The notes beneath the pieces are model-generated. The model did not search any database, was not told the origin of the DNA, and saw nothing but the letters and a program-made list of their open reading frames with translations. Shown here piece after piece: positions 12,085-24,761 of a stretch of 64,000 bases of DNA; position 1 is the first letter of the stretch; the number at the start of each line of letters is the position of its first letter. Both the position numbers and the translations under genes were made by a program. This DNA is from Adineta vaga (lineage: Eukaryota; Rotifera): NCBI GenBank assembly GCA_021613535.1, contig CP075493.1:17422001-17486000 (forward strand), in the 5' to 3' direction.

Positions 12085-15000
12085 ATGACTTTTGCACTTC
12101 GTAATCCATTCGAGCTATTCCAACCATTACCGAATATTGAAATAGCAACCACATTGCGTCGATTAGATGTTCGTATAGATAAAAATGTTCCAAATCGTGT
12201 TCAGCACATTACTGCAATTTTGAATAGTTTGTATCAGTCTGCATATACTGCAACTCAAATTGATGTGCGCCTTGCTAATTGGAACATCATTTTACCTATG
12301 ATAAAGGATGAAATTGCTGGAAAACTAGACCATGAAATTGATAATGCGATAAAAAATTATTGCAAACAAAATAAGCAAAATCATGTTGTCTCGTTGTTAC
12401 ATAGTTATATTCCGACAATTACAAACTGTGTTAACACAGCATGTAACAGAACAGCACTAAATTCTCCATGCCCTTATCACCCATGTGAAATTTTTTTGGT
12501 TATAAACGCGTTTGAAAACGCATCCGAAACGCGTCTTATAAACGCATCTGGACGCATCCTATATGAAACATCTGATGCGTCTAGATGCGTTTCGAGGATG
12601 CGTTCAGATGCGTTTCACAGATGCGTTTAGACGCGCTCGAAAACAAAACGCGTTCAAACGCATCCGAATAATTTATGAAACACCTGACGCGTCAGACGCG
12701 TTTCGAAAAAATTGCAAAAAAAAATATTTTTTTGTACTCGTAGATTTGAACTACGTTACCATCAGAACCTCATGATGATCATCTCTATCCTAGAGGCATA
12801 GTACAGAATATATTTTATGACTTACATAATTAATTTTGATTTGTGCGATGAACGAGACTAGAACATATGAACATGTGAATAGAAAACAAGTGACTTACGA
12901 TTGAGCCATATATGCTCGATGAACTATCATTTATATATAGATATCATTTGAAAATTCAATTCTACTTAGATAATACATGTCTTTATAGCAAAGAATTATA
13001 TTTTAGATTAGATTACATATTTTCCGATATTGATAATTAATTAATATTCAGTTCAATAACAAAAACCATCTTTTATCAAAACTCGTATATACTTTCATAT
13101 TTAGTTTATTTTGATCTATATTGGAAAATAAAATAAGGTAATTGAAGTATAAAATAGAATTATTCAAGAAAAATATGAATCTTATCAGAATTTTAATAAT
13201 ACCAAAAAACATAAAAATTCGAGAATCATTTCTTTGAACTATTATGAAGAAAAAGTTATTTCGACGAAGAAACAAGTTTATCTTTCTATTTTTTATATTT
13301 AATTCAAATGTAAACAAAAATCTTATAGTTTTAACAATATTTCGTAAAAAGATCCATTAAAATATGAAATATAAATTAAATTCAATAAAATAAATAATTA
13401 CAATTGAATAATTATTATCTGATATTTTCTTTTCTACAAGATCAAAAACGAAATATATTTATTTATATATAATAAGAATAGTAAACTCTTTATTTTCTAA
13501 ATATTAAATGAAAAACAAACAAAAATGAGAATTATGTGAATATTGTTTATAAATACATCTTCTATTTTCTTGAGTTCTATTATTTTGTTTGATAAACTTC
13601 TTCATACATCTGATTGGTTTTCTTTCCAATCAATAATATGTTAAAGGATTATTTATATTTAAATTTTGTTTATGAAAATTATTCCTTTTTACCTCTATTC
13701 TATATCTGCAATTCATGTTTTTGATTAAATACTTCTTTTTCCCATTTGTGTAATTTAAACTGAAATTTTCGACTAAAAATAGAATTTCAATGGAAACAAA
13801 ACTAAAATAGTCTATAGGATAAAGATATTAACTTCTGTTCTAAGATGACACAATTATATAGAAATATTTCATGAATCATATCTAATCAACGACAACTCTT
13901 AAATTTACTGAATCAAACACAAAAAAATATTTTCTAAAACCATAGTTTTATCTTTATATCAAAAAGCTATTTCGAGACCTTTTCATCGAAATCCATTCGC
14001 ATCTGGAACGCGTCTGAACGCGTTTATCATCCAGGTTATCTCTAAAACGCATTCGAATATCAACATCAGTGAAACGCGTTCCTATTTCCAACGCGCTTAA
14101 TCGCGTTTCTTAGATCAAACGCGTTAGAACGCACGTATCAGACGCGTCTAAACGCTTTCTATGTTCAGACGCATCAGGACGCGTGTTTCCGACGCGCCTA
14201 AACGCTTTCTCAGTCCAAACGCAGTAGGACGCGTGCTTCAGACGCGTGCAAACGCTCTCGCCTCAGGAAACGGGCAAAAACGCGATATAGAAATCAAACG
14301 CGTTTGTGTTTTAAGTGCGTCTGGACGCGTTTCTTACTAGGAACGCGTTCGAACGCGCCCATAGGATGCGTTTAGACGCGGTACAAGTATCATTTGAAAC
14401 ATAAAACGCGTTCAAACGCAGACTAAACGCGTCTAAACGCGTTTTTTCTGCGTTTCAGTGTTACATGGGCAAGATGTCAGTATTTTTCGTTGGGGTAAAG
14501 AATCTGAGAAAGGTACTTTATTCTATAAATTGTGCCCTTCGTGTAAGGCTAAATATCACTATAACTACATCGTTCAGCAAAACGGAACAAAATTTCTACA
14601 CATAGAAGAGAAAGCAGAAGTCGTTGTCCTCTTTTCCAATATTGGTTACGAAAAAAATATACTCCATCAACTTGATGCTGATATTTTGTTCAAGCATTGT
14701 GGATTCTCAAACTTTGTAAATGCATATAATTTTATGTGTCAAAAAAGTGGTTCTAGCGACACTCGACTTATGGATAGATTTCATATAGAAAAGACATGGT
14801 TTATCTGGAGTTTAGGTCACTTTTTCCGTGAAGTTAATATTTATATACAAGTACCGACGGGCACAGATTTTCAATCTCTGCTATTGCAGATTCAACCGGA
14901 TGTGAAAAAAATGTTTGCTCAAAAGTGGGCACGTAAAACTCATGAGGCATATTGCGGATCTAATTGTTGTGCCACTGTAGTCCTAGATGGACATCAAAAA

Positions 15001-15795
15001 GCAACACGTCGTGTCTGTAGAGTTAAGAGTTTGACTATACCATGCGAAGATGATTCTCTTCCATTCGTAAAAGTTGGCTGCTCAGCTACACCTGCTTTTA
15101 AGAGTAAAACGTGTGAAGCACACAAAACTGGAAACGATAACGATGACGTACATCCCGTTAGTCATAAAGACTGCAAACGAAAGCAGCACAACTTAAGAAA
15201 CAATAAAAATTGTCGACCAGTAGTGTTCGCGCTACGTTGTAAAACCCTTAAATCACTTCAATATAAAAAAATTCTTCATAGAACATCAGGAATTATAGCT
15301 GCTGTCTATAATTGTGGCTTTATTTGCAGTGTTTCCGAACTTTTCGGAAGTGAATCCATTAAACAAGTATATAATTTTCTTGTTTATATGATGAAAAATT
15401 GCGAACATATTCCTGATGTCTTAATCTATGATGATGCATGTCATTTGAAACGCTTCGTTCAAAATAAAAATAATTTTAGTGAAGAAACTCCAGCTAATCA
15501 GAGAATATCTCGATTAGAAATTTTTTGCGACAAACTTCATTATCGTAATCATACAGATCCGTGGTGTCGAAAACACACAAATCCTCGTAAACATCCTATA
15601 GCTAACTCAACGAACACAGAAGTTTGCGAACAGATTTTCAGTTGGTTAGCACAATATAAAAATATTGTCCGTGGTTTCGATGAATCCACATTCTTGACTT
15701 ACATTTGTTTAATATGTGATTTATACAATACAAATAAGTTGACAAATATCCGAAAAAAATATGAAAAAAGAATGCTCTCTATGGCACTAGATTAG
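12085..15795 (+). CDS. KDZ/Zisupton-like DDE transposase (interrupted)
   Basis: The 5' exon starts at the first ATG (12085) and encodes a helical N-terminus and a cysteine cluster (CVNTACNR...CPYHP). The 3' exon (14459-15795) continues with CPSCKAKYHYNY and then an RNase H-like core. Candidate catalytic acids are Asp in VVLDGH (14986), Asp-Asp in YDDACHL (15430/15433) and Glu in TEVCEQIFSWL (15619). A Cys cluster ahead of a D...D...E core, with a conserved HYRNHTDPWC segment before the Glu, is the pattern of KDZ-superfamily transposases. A donor at 12485 with the acceptor at 14458 gives a continuous 578-residue frame. A donor at 12499 keeps one more Cys but is out of phase by one base. The 1.97-kb interruption is unusual and may be a nested insertion that is spliced out or inactivating. 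Confidence 0.65.
12499..14457. mobile_element. ACGCGT-rich segment inside the transposase gene
   Basis: Both ends of this segment are dense in the palindrome ACGCGT and variants such as AAACGCGTTT and GACGCGTC (12505-12706 and 13985-14450). The middle 1.25 kb is AT-rich and non-coding. The enrichment of CpG-containing palindromes at the two ends, in otherwise CpG-poor DNA, suggests a non-autonomous element with multiple subterminal transposase-binding sites. TTA or GTTA occurs at both junctions (12499-12503, 14460-14463) and may be a short target duplication. GT and AG at the edges mean it could equally be a large intron derived from such an element. Confidence 0.5.
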
Positions 15796-18194
15796 AAATC
15801 ATTTAGTTAACAAACAAATATTCAAAAAACGTTTATAGACTTCAATTTAAGGGTAGCATTTTAACTTTAATAAAAGTAGTGTAAAAATGACAAATGATTC
15901 CGCGCTGATTTTGATGATTTTTTTCTATTGAATTTAACTAACTTTAATAAGTTTAGTGTTAAAATTCAAGTATCATTCCTACATCTGCTGTCATTTTCTG
16001 TAGTTAGTGTAGTTATAGATCTTCCATAGAATTTTTGTTGTATCTAGTTGTTGCTGCCTCTTTTTCTCTCATTCTAGGCATTATTATTTGTATATATCTT
16101 TACCTATTAACAATGATTATGATAATTTCAACCAACTGCATATTTTATCATCGGTTCGCATAATTCATTAATCAACAATATTGTCCTGAAATACGAACAA
16201 CATACGCATTCCGTATATTGTCACTCATTTGTAAACAGCCTATATAGACATGAAAATATTATCAATAAAATACATGTATAAAATTAAATCAATATAGATG
16301 TCAATAACTTTTTTCTTTCACATCTCTATCCTCCATAGCATTTGCAAGAGACAAATAAATAGAATATGATAAATCATATGCTCAAAGTAATTCTCAATAA
16401 ATTTTCTCAGATAAAATTAGAATGAGTATACTATACGTATATGAGAGTAGAGCAGAAGATGTTATATTCAATTCTAATTACAATATTAGTTGAAATAGTA
16501 TTATTGTATGAATTCTTAAGAGGAATATGTTCAACAATAAGAAATTGCAAAACTCTTTTTTCTTTTATACATGATGTGTAATGTATGAAAATAATATAAC
16601 TTTCTTTTAACTATTGCAATTTATAATGATGTTTTCGCCGAAAGCGGCACACAATTGACAAATAATAGATAAATGAGACAACAAAACTACCATTTAATCA
16701 TAAAAATATATTGTAATGCAAACGGTCCTTTTCACGTTTTATCTTCAATTTTTGAAATTTAGAAAGCTTATGAGAATTCGATGTTGATGAATAAAACAGT
16801 TTAGTCCTCTTCATATCGAATGTGAACAAATTTCCAGTTTCTTTCCAGTGTATTATACCAAATACCAATGATATGTTTCATGATCCATCAAAAATATGTT
16901 ATTAAGTTTTCAGGTTGTTCAGTATCATTCTCCTATATAGAATCGTTATTGTAAACACAATTAAACTTAAGAAAAATAGTTTTCATTTCACTGAAAAATC
17001 ACATGTTTATATCAGAGCTGAGAAAATCAACTAGATTCAATTTAATTCATTTTTTGAGTTGAAATAAATTTGCATCGTAATGCATTTTTTCCAATGAATT
17101 GAATCGACAACTTGGATACCCTTTTGAGTTGAGCTGTCTTGCTCTAGTATATATTTATATCTGATCATCGATGATCGATCGTTTTGAAGTGAATAAATTT
17201 TTATAATATATGAATAACAAATATAAATAGCTTAGAAGGTATGTTATAAAGGATAACGATGATCATCATCTTAGTGGCTGGTTAGTTTACAAATCTGTGT
17301 ACTACGATCGATTTATAATATTATTTATCGAAATATCAATCGTCATATTCTTAATACTGAAATTAGTCCACAACGAGTGATATTGTTTTAATCATTGTTC
17401 ACAATGAAATTTTGACAACTAATTCGATTCAATATGATTATTCAGAAAGCATTGGAGTATCTTGATTGGATACTCCCGTTCATTAAATTTGACTAGCGTA
17501 TGTAAAAACAAATCAAGGAAAACAAGTATTTTTCAATTAAAGCGTATCGTAATCATCAACCGGATTGATATACTCGAGTGTGATCAACAAAAAACTTCTC
17601 ATTCTCTCCAAAAAAAAATTCTGCTGTTTTTTTATAAATATGGACCAATATCTTGTTATATTTTCAATAAATAATACTTTTAAGATAATTTTTTTGATTT
17701 GATGAAAACTAAATGTCAAAGATTGACGAAATGCACGTAAATTATTTCATTTTTCGCTCGATATTTTACCCACTTCTGTTTGAAAACTAAAAGGGTATGT
17801 TCGTCTTTATCAAATAAATCGGAAGATCGTACATTATATGAACATTCATTATTGCTATATGTATATTTTTCACGCCAAGTGTTCAGTTGAAATTGATTTC
17901 TCTATTCACTTCAGTCAATTAACCAATCACATCATGCAACATAAGGAAGATATTTTTCACATGAAGTTAACAAAGAGGGGGGAGAGAAAGAGAGAGAAAA
18001 GGAGAGAATTAACGACATATCGGCATTGAAAAACATATAAGAAAATTACACATTATAGTAGATTATTTTCTTCAAATACATTATTACAAATAACTCAAAA
18101 GGTTTTTTTACCCAAAATATCATATCAATATTTGAATTTGCAATATAACACATTGATAAATAATCAATTTACAAATCAAATTTCTCAATATACA
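15796..18194. other. AT-rich spacer inside the giant element
   Basis: 2.4 kb without a convincing coding region. A short open frame at 17838-18029 ends in a basic Arg/Lys/Glu run and has no recognisable domain. Confidence 0.4.
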
Positions 18195-18941
18195 ATGAAG
18201 CCTGTATCAACTTCTAAATCAATTACATGCAATAAAGTCATGTCTAAAAACCATCAAAAGAAATCGCAAAAACCCAAGAACAAACGGCGACAACAACAAC
18301 GTTGGCGACAAAAATATAACAAAAAATTATTGTGTGAACAATTTACTTATCCAAGTTTTCCCAGTCAGAACTGTTTTCCATGGAAATATGAAAACATATT
18401 TCATCAAATTTACAAACCAATAACTGTAGTAGCTGGTTCATCTATAGCTAGTCGTTTGATTGAGTACAACTTGCAAACGTCAAAAGATTTAGTAAAGCTT
18501 ACCTATGAGAGTGGTTGTAATTGCTTTAAGATGCTCACTTGGTTGAGAAGTATTGAAGGTCAGGAAATGATGCGTGGAGCAAGTCGAATTATACTTATTT
18601 TAGGAACGAATGATCTTCATGTGATGTGCGCAGAAGAAACTGTCCATCGCATAAGAGAAACTGTTGAAGCCATTCGTCTTCTATATCCGGGGCTGCAGCT
18701 AGCATGGCAGCTCTTGCAATGGCGTATAAAAGGTACGCGTTATTTGTCTAGTGGAGTTAGAGTTCTACAGGAGATTGATAAATGTAACATAATGCTATTA
18801 GAGCTGTCGCATAGATTAAATTTTCAGACTATCGATCCACGTCTCACTCGATATCATATAAGCGATGATAATTTACATCCAACTTATGAGGGATCACGTA
18901 TAATAGAACAGTGTGTTCGCCAATTTTTGGAGAGACAATAA
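18195..18941 (+). CDS. SGNH/GDSL-type hydrolase
   Basis: Single exon, 248 residues from the first ATG. The N-terminal 60 residues are very basic (HQKKSQKPKNKRRQQQRWRQ), suggesting nucleic-acid binding or nuclear localisation. The rest has the SGNH block pattern: VVAGSSIASRL (block I, nucleophile Ser at about residue 82-83), ESGCNC (block II Gly), LILGTNDLH (block III Gly/Asn, about 137-140) and DDNLHPTYEG (block V, Asp 225 and His 228). Esterase/lipase-type GDSL genes are known cargo of Athena-type terminons in bdelloid rotifers (established knowledge), but no reverse transcriptase was seen here. The substrate is unknown; acyl-ester hydrolysis or DNA-end-associated roles are both speculative. 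Confidence 0.8.
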   Translation: MKPVSTSKSITCNKVMSKNHQKKSQKPKNKRRQQQRWRQKYNKKLLCEQFTYPSFPSQNCFPWKYENIFHQIYKPITVVAGSSIASRLIEYNLQTSKDLVKLTYESGCNCFKMLTWLRSIEGQEMMRGASRIILILGTNDLHVMCAEETVHRIRETVEAIRLLYPGLQLAWQLLQWRIKGTRYLSSGVRVLQEIDKCNIMLLELSHRLNFQTIDPRLTRYHISDDNLHPTYEGSRIIEQCVRQFLERQ

Positions 18942-20155
18942 GTTGTGATATGCCTTTTGTATCCAAACGAATTGAGTACTGCTACTACTATATACATAAA
19001 CTTTATCTCTATTAGAAGTAAATATATACATGTTTTTTCTGTATCACATACTTTTCTTCTCACTGTATCAATAAGCTTTTGTTAATATAACTGAAATAAA
19101 TTTGAAAAATATAATTGAATACATTTTTCTGCGAAAAATATATACTTATTTTGTTAATATTTTTTCTAATTGTTTATGTAATAGTCAATCAACAGCGTAA
19201 CAGTACTAAGTTAATAATTAAATATATAAAAAATCAAAATGTACAGTATTGACAAACATAAAAGAACGAGTTTAAACGAACAATAATTAAATCAAGAAGA
19301 ATCTATATGATACTGAAATATGTTCGTGAAATCCGAGAATTTTTATAAGGATAAGGAAAGATACTGGATTATTTGGATTATTACCATTCAATGCACCTGA
19401 AATAATTGGTTATGGTTTGATACTGGTATCTTAAAATTATTCATGTTAATGAAATAGTTTAGTCGCCCAAGTTGAAACAACAAGATTGAAAACGTGACAA
19501 TGATTTATTCTTGATAAATATCTCTTCACACTTTGAAAAATATAAGCGTTATATCCTTTTAAACCAATTTCTCAGATACATACAGAAGTGTTTGTCAATA
19601 TCCCACTGCTTAATACCTTTACTATAAAAACAAGATAATAATCGATCGTTCATAATCAGCTTTTCATCTAATACAATTCATCTCCACTTTTATCTAATAA
19701 ATATATGACAGATTGTCATGCTTCACTGATGCATGATGTTACGCTGCCGCGAATATGAAAGGGAGACATTTTTTATCTTTTCTCTCCTTTATATTTCTTT
19801 TCGGACTATTTTCTCTCGCATATAGTGTAAACTTCACGCCATAACAGCTATCTGCTTTATTCAATATTATTTAATCGTCTATCGTGTGGTCGCATCCTTA
19901 CATTTTTACGGACACTCACATATTTGAATCATTCCAAAAACGGCTAATTTTTCAAGTTCAACAAAAGTCTGATATATTTTACAATTTTTCTCATATACTG
20001 TCTTTGCTTCTTCACAAAATAATTACAGAAATACTCTTTATTTTTCGTATTCCTACTTGATTTTCTATCCTATTCTTTTGATCCTTGTACTTCATTCTAT
20101 ATTTGCTTGTCCATAGCTTCTTGTTAGATCTGTTCAGATCAGAAATTGAACGAAC
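18942..20155. other. Spacer upstream of the envelope-like gene
   Basis: AT-rich, no open frame of note. A pyrimidine-rich stretch (19765-20080, many TTTTCTCTCC-like runs) precedes the next gene and may be part of its promoter or 5' UTR. Confidence 0.4.
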
Positions 20156-22474
20156 ATGCCTATTAAAGGGCTTTACGTCGTCACATTAAGCTTTTTTGGC
20201 ATATTTGCTGTTGTAAATGCTCAGAGTGCATTCTTAGATAATGTAAAAAACAATACTTTAGTACATCATATTGAGACAAATACCGTTTGGCAGTATATAG
20301 GTAGTTATTCACAAATTGATGGTTCGATCAATTATATTACCGAGATACCTGTTTTTCAGTTTCTGTGCGATGTTCTTCCAATTCGAATGGCTTATGCCTT
20401 AGAAACATGCATAGAATATAGAGCTCTTCTTCTGAAAAACAGCGATGTTCTGCGATTGAAGGAAGTCGCGGAAGACCATGCTAAAAGTCGAACAAAACGA
20501 CAAGTAATAGAAGGAATAGCAGTTAGTGGAGTTGCCTACACGTTGTATCGTATTGTCGGGGATCTACTGGGCCCCAGTAACTTACAACTAGCGCATAGAT
20601 TAGAGGATGTAGAGAATTTTCGGGGACATCAAATTGCCTTGAACGAGATAATGAATACCGCTATTGCGTCACTTCAGAATAATCAGTTAGCTATTTTAAA
20701 ATCCTTTAAAGATGTTTATGATGACGCAAATGCTACTCGTCAGTATCTATATCAGCATATTCGACAAGTAATTGCTTTTCGAAATGAGTACGACTCTTTC
20801 GCAAAGCATGCGATACTTCAGGAAATGCGCAATCATTATGATAAAATCGTACATTCAATAACTAAAATCGAAGAGCATAAATTGAATCTTGACTTCTTGA
20901 CTGCAGAACAACGTTCCATTACATATAATTTCGTGTATGAAGCTGTAAAAACACTTTTACCGGAGGATTTTGGAGCATCTCTAAGTGCTTTCATACCAAA
21001 ACTTCTTGTCCATCAAATATTATCATTTACTTCTGTCAATGAGAAGAATATTTCTTACGAATTGACTGAAGATGATTTTCAATTTGATGTTAGTGTCGAT
21101 CCTAAGTTTGAAAAATTAAATCAAACAGTGGATCTTGACGAAATTATTCCAAAGATTGTTGGCCATTTAAGAGTCGAAAATATCTTTGGACGTCCAATAA
21201 ATAGCAGGCAGAGAAAGAGTGATCTTTATAAAGTCACAAAACTACCTTTCTTTATCACATCGACGAGAGCGGCACAAAGCTCTCACATACCAACGTACTT
21301 TACGTTGAGTCCGGATGGATATTCTTCGGAATGGGAAAACCACGACCATCGACGTTGCACGTTTGATGAGCGCTCCAAATTTCTGTTTTGTGCCGTTCCT
21401 ACTCCAGTATATAGCCAAATTCAGAATCCTTGTATTCGAAGTATTGTATTTAATACAAATACTTCAGAATGTACGAAGGATGAAATAGATTTATTTTCGC
21501 CTCAAAGTATCCGTTTAGCACCAGATATATTTGCTATTTCGACTGATTCGAAATTACAATGTTTAGAAAAGAATGATAAGAAAGAAAATCTTTGGACAAA
21601 TATTAATAAGGTTAGCATTATCAGAACAAAATGTAACTCCTACGTATCGTGCGGCAAATTCGATCTTCGATCAGATGTCTGTAGAGATGAAAATGTTTAC
21701 ATCCTTTCGATGAAAAAATCTATTGCTCCATATCGTCTCGGAGAATCAGTAAACGAAGCACAGTCAGATATTTTGACTTTGAGACCTTCACTTAATATAA
21801 GTGCTTTATTGAAAGAAATAGGCATAGAAGAACGACTTCGGGAAGATGGATTTAATCAATTTCGACAAAATGTATCGAATGTGATTCAATCGAAATGGTC
21901 GTTGACGTTTTTTCTGATTATTTTTGCCGTTGCCACTCTACTGATTTTTACGATCTACGTGTTTTGTAAATGTTATTTCAAACGCTCTCTACTAAAATTA
22001 TTCTGGTGCTATGAAAAATCAGCGAAGCCGATAACTTCTAGCACAGACACTAGGTTAAATACTGTTTTAACTGAGTATAAAACTAATGTTGGTGATGCTG
22101 CAAGACAGGTACCACCACCTATTATTCCTCGAAATCGATCAAATTCGTTTCTTGAAAGACTGAGTATTCCTTCACGCTGCGTTAATTATATTTTACCACC
22201 TAATTATCATCGAGATGAGAATATGAAATTAAAATTTCATAATCAGCACTCTAGTATTATAGCGTATGATGTTCCTGCTGTTGGAAATCAACTGAATTAT
22301 ACACAGAGTGCCTCGCATAACTTTCATCCGAGTAATTTTATTCGTGAATCAAGCGCCTCTATACGTCCAGATATCTCTTTTCAAAAAGAAGCTATAACAG
22401 CAATGAATCAGTCAGATAAAACATCAGGATCTTTTTTTGAGGAAGATAAAAGCGTATTTAACGATAATATGTAG
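20156..22474 (+). CDS. Envelope-like (class I fusion-type) glycoprotein
   Basis: Single intact frame of 772 residues. Features in order: a signal peptide (1-22, cleavage near VVNA); a short N-terminal subunit; a furin-type site RTKR at 112-115, followed at once by a Gly/Ala/Val-rich hydrophobic stretch that could be a fusion peptide (116-135); a long helical, heptad-rich region (about 145-250); a Cys-containing ectodomain with several N-glycosylation sequons; a single membrane helix at about 583-605, followed by Cys residues; and a cytoplasmic tail of about 165 residues with a PPP motif. This is the plan of baculovirus F and errantivirus Env proteins. The assignment rests on architecture only; I cannot test sequence homology. 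The frame has no stops, so it may have been maintained recently. Confidence 0.65.
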   Translation: MPIKGLYVVTLSFFGIFAVVNAQSAFLDNVKNNTLVHHIETNTVWQYIGSYSQIDGSINYITEIPVFQFLCDVLPIRMAYALETCIEYRALLLKNSDVLRLKEVAEDHAKSRTKRQVIEGIAVSGVAYTLYRIVGDLLGPSNLQLAHRLEDVENFRGHQIALNEIMNTAIASLQNNQLAILKSFKDVYDDANATRQYLYQHIRQVIAFRNEYDSFAKHAILQEMRNHYDKIVHSITKIEEHKLNLDFLTAEQRSITYNFVYEAVKTLLPEDFGASLSAFIPKLLVHQILSFTSVNEKNISYELTEDDFQFDVSVDPKFEKLNQTVDLDEIIPKIVGHLRVENIFGRPINSRQRKSDLYKVTKLPFFITSTRAAQSSHIPTYFTLSPDGYSSEWENHDHRRCTFDERSKFLFCAVPTPVYSQIQNPCIRSIVFNTNTSECTKDEIDLFSPQSIRLAPDIFAISTDSKLQCLEKNDKKENLWTNINKVSIIRTKCNSYVSCGKFDLRSDVCRDENVYILSMKKSIAPYRLGESVNEAQSDILTLRPSLNISALLKEIGIEERLREDGFNQFRQNVSNVIQSKWSLTFFLIIFAVATLLIFTIYVFCKCYFKRSLLKLFWCYEKSAKPITSSTDTRLNTVLTEYKTNVGDAARQVPPPIIPRNRSNSFLERLSIPSRCVNYILPPNYHRDENMKLKFHNQHSSIIAYDVPAVGNQLNYTQSASHNFHPSNFIRESSASIRPDISFQKEAITAMNQSDKTSGSFFEEDKSVFNDNM

Positions 22475-24761
22475 AAAAAATAGACTAACTCGATTTATGG
22501 GCAAGCAAAAATTTTCCTTTTTTCTTTCGATTAGTCGTTTAAATGTGTATAGCAATATAATACAGCAGCCTAATTCTTGTTGTACATACGTAGATAATTG
22601 TTTTTGTTTATTTCTTATCATTAATCCGTAGAATTTTTTGTATAATTTGTTCTTTTTTTCGTCGTCAATAGTTGTTAAATGCACTAATCACAATTTCCAC
22701 TCATCCCACAAGTTCTCATCTATGTATATATATATATATACAAGTTGTAATTGCTTTTTGTGTTCGTAACTACATCATAACAAACTCCATCAATTATAGA
22801 AGCAATGCATTATCAAAATCTTAATCTTTACATCAATGAGTCGAAACTTATATAGAGTCAATTTAATTAATTTAAAAGAAATAAAAGCTTTCCATTAAAA
22901 TAAAAAAATAGATGCAAATATATAAATCAAACATGAAATGCGCTTGATACTGCGAAAACATATTTTGCTGATTATTGTAGAGAAAGAGAAATAGAAGAAC
23001 AAATAAAGACGAGCGGGGCTTCCATGTAAAAAAATGCACTATATATTATTAAATTAAAATCAGCTGCTTCTAACAGAAATCTACAAAAGACGATTAAAAC
23101 AACAAAATTTGATTTTTTTTTCTTTACATAATCGTTTGTGCACGATTTTCTCTCAAAAAACTGATTTTAATTAATTTGGTCACATAATTTTGATTAAAAT
23201 CATTCCATTCTTAATTAATTTTAATGAATATTGAAATAAATGTATTGAAATATATGTTAAAGTGAAAAGTTCTATTAAAATCATTCCATTTGCAATCGAT
23301 TTCAATCGATTAATTATGTAACTGCACCAGAGAAATTTGAAAAAATATGTACAGAGGTTTTAACTTTTATATTAATGTGGAGATTTAGTCTACTGATAAG
23401 TAGATATAAGGAATCTAAATAATCAGGTGAAACTATTGGTTTCGTGCTCAAATCCTGAGAAAAGCAAATATCTTTGGTATGTATGATGAAAATATATTAA
23501 CAGATAATAACTGATTACAATGGACTAACAGGTAATATACGTGAAAATGAATTGATGATAGCAACTGATTAGAATAGATGAGCAGCAAACAATAGATTAT
23601 AACAGAATAAAGGCTTACCATGTGAACGAAATAGATGAAACAGATCAATTCTATTCGAATATTTTTTCATTAAAAATGAATTAAAATAGCACTATTATAA
23701 TCAATTTTTAATCGGATTGATAATCAAAATTAATTCATTGAAATAGGCGAAATTTAGCAATTCTTTAAAATCGGATTATACCGATTATTTTTTACATCGG
23801 AAAAGAATATATAAAACGAAAAGGTGGAACATGTACATCCATATATACACATACTCTTGAGAGCTGTTAAAATATACAAAATTAAAGAGGAAAAGATGAA
23901 CAAATATAATTTTGACAATTGTCTGTCTATATTCATATATACCGAAAATAGTCCGAAAAAAATTATATTTGTTTTCGAAAAAAATAACTTTTCTGATGAT
24001 TTAATGTCCATATGCCTCGAGATAAAAAAAGATCGAAAATTATTTTCGAAAAAAAAATATATGAATAAAAACAAATCAGTTGCTGTATATTCGCATATTC
24101 CTAAGATTAAAAAAGTAAAATTTATTTCTTAGAAGAGATACAATTCAAATAAACTCAGTTTATTTCTCTGTATCGTCGTGTTCCACGATAATAGAAAAGA
24201 CTAAAAATAAATTACAAAGATTATTACGTTAGTTCTTTTTTTTCATTTTTATGCGATATAATTCAATTGAATTTAGATTGAATTCGCTTCTTATATGCAA
24301 TGTACACACGATAAAGGATAAACTTCCCATTGTTAATGTATATGTGAGTATTTGAAGACAATTGTTTCTATATATCTTCTTGATCTTTCTCATTTATTTT
24401 AAAAAAACTGTTTGATTTATGAAAGTGATCATATGATCATATGTTTACATAGTCGCTTCCTTGATCTATTCACGCCATATCTTGCTCTCTATATGACACG
24501 ATAACGCTATGTCTACAAAATTAAAATATTTAAACAGTTTGATTATGTTTTTATATCATTTATGAACAGATTACACTCTATGACGTTGATAAATTTATTT
24601 TGATGAAATACAACCAAATAGTCCGGCATAATTGATATTTCATTTTACGCTATTTTAAGAATAAGAAAACCTTTTTATCTGACATTAATGTGTACAAAAA
24701 CTTGTATGTGCAAAAATATTTGTATATACAACAGCATTAGTATAAAGGAGAAAGATTACTT
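22475..24761. other. AT-rich spacer
   Basis: 2.3 kb of very AT-rich DNA with a (TA)n run at 22726-22741. Short open frames are present on both strands but are Phe/Ile/Asn/Lys-rich, as expected by chance, and show no domain. Confidence 0.4.
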
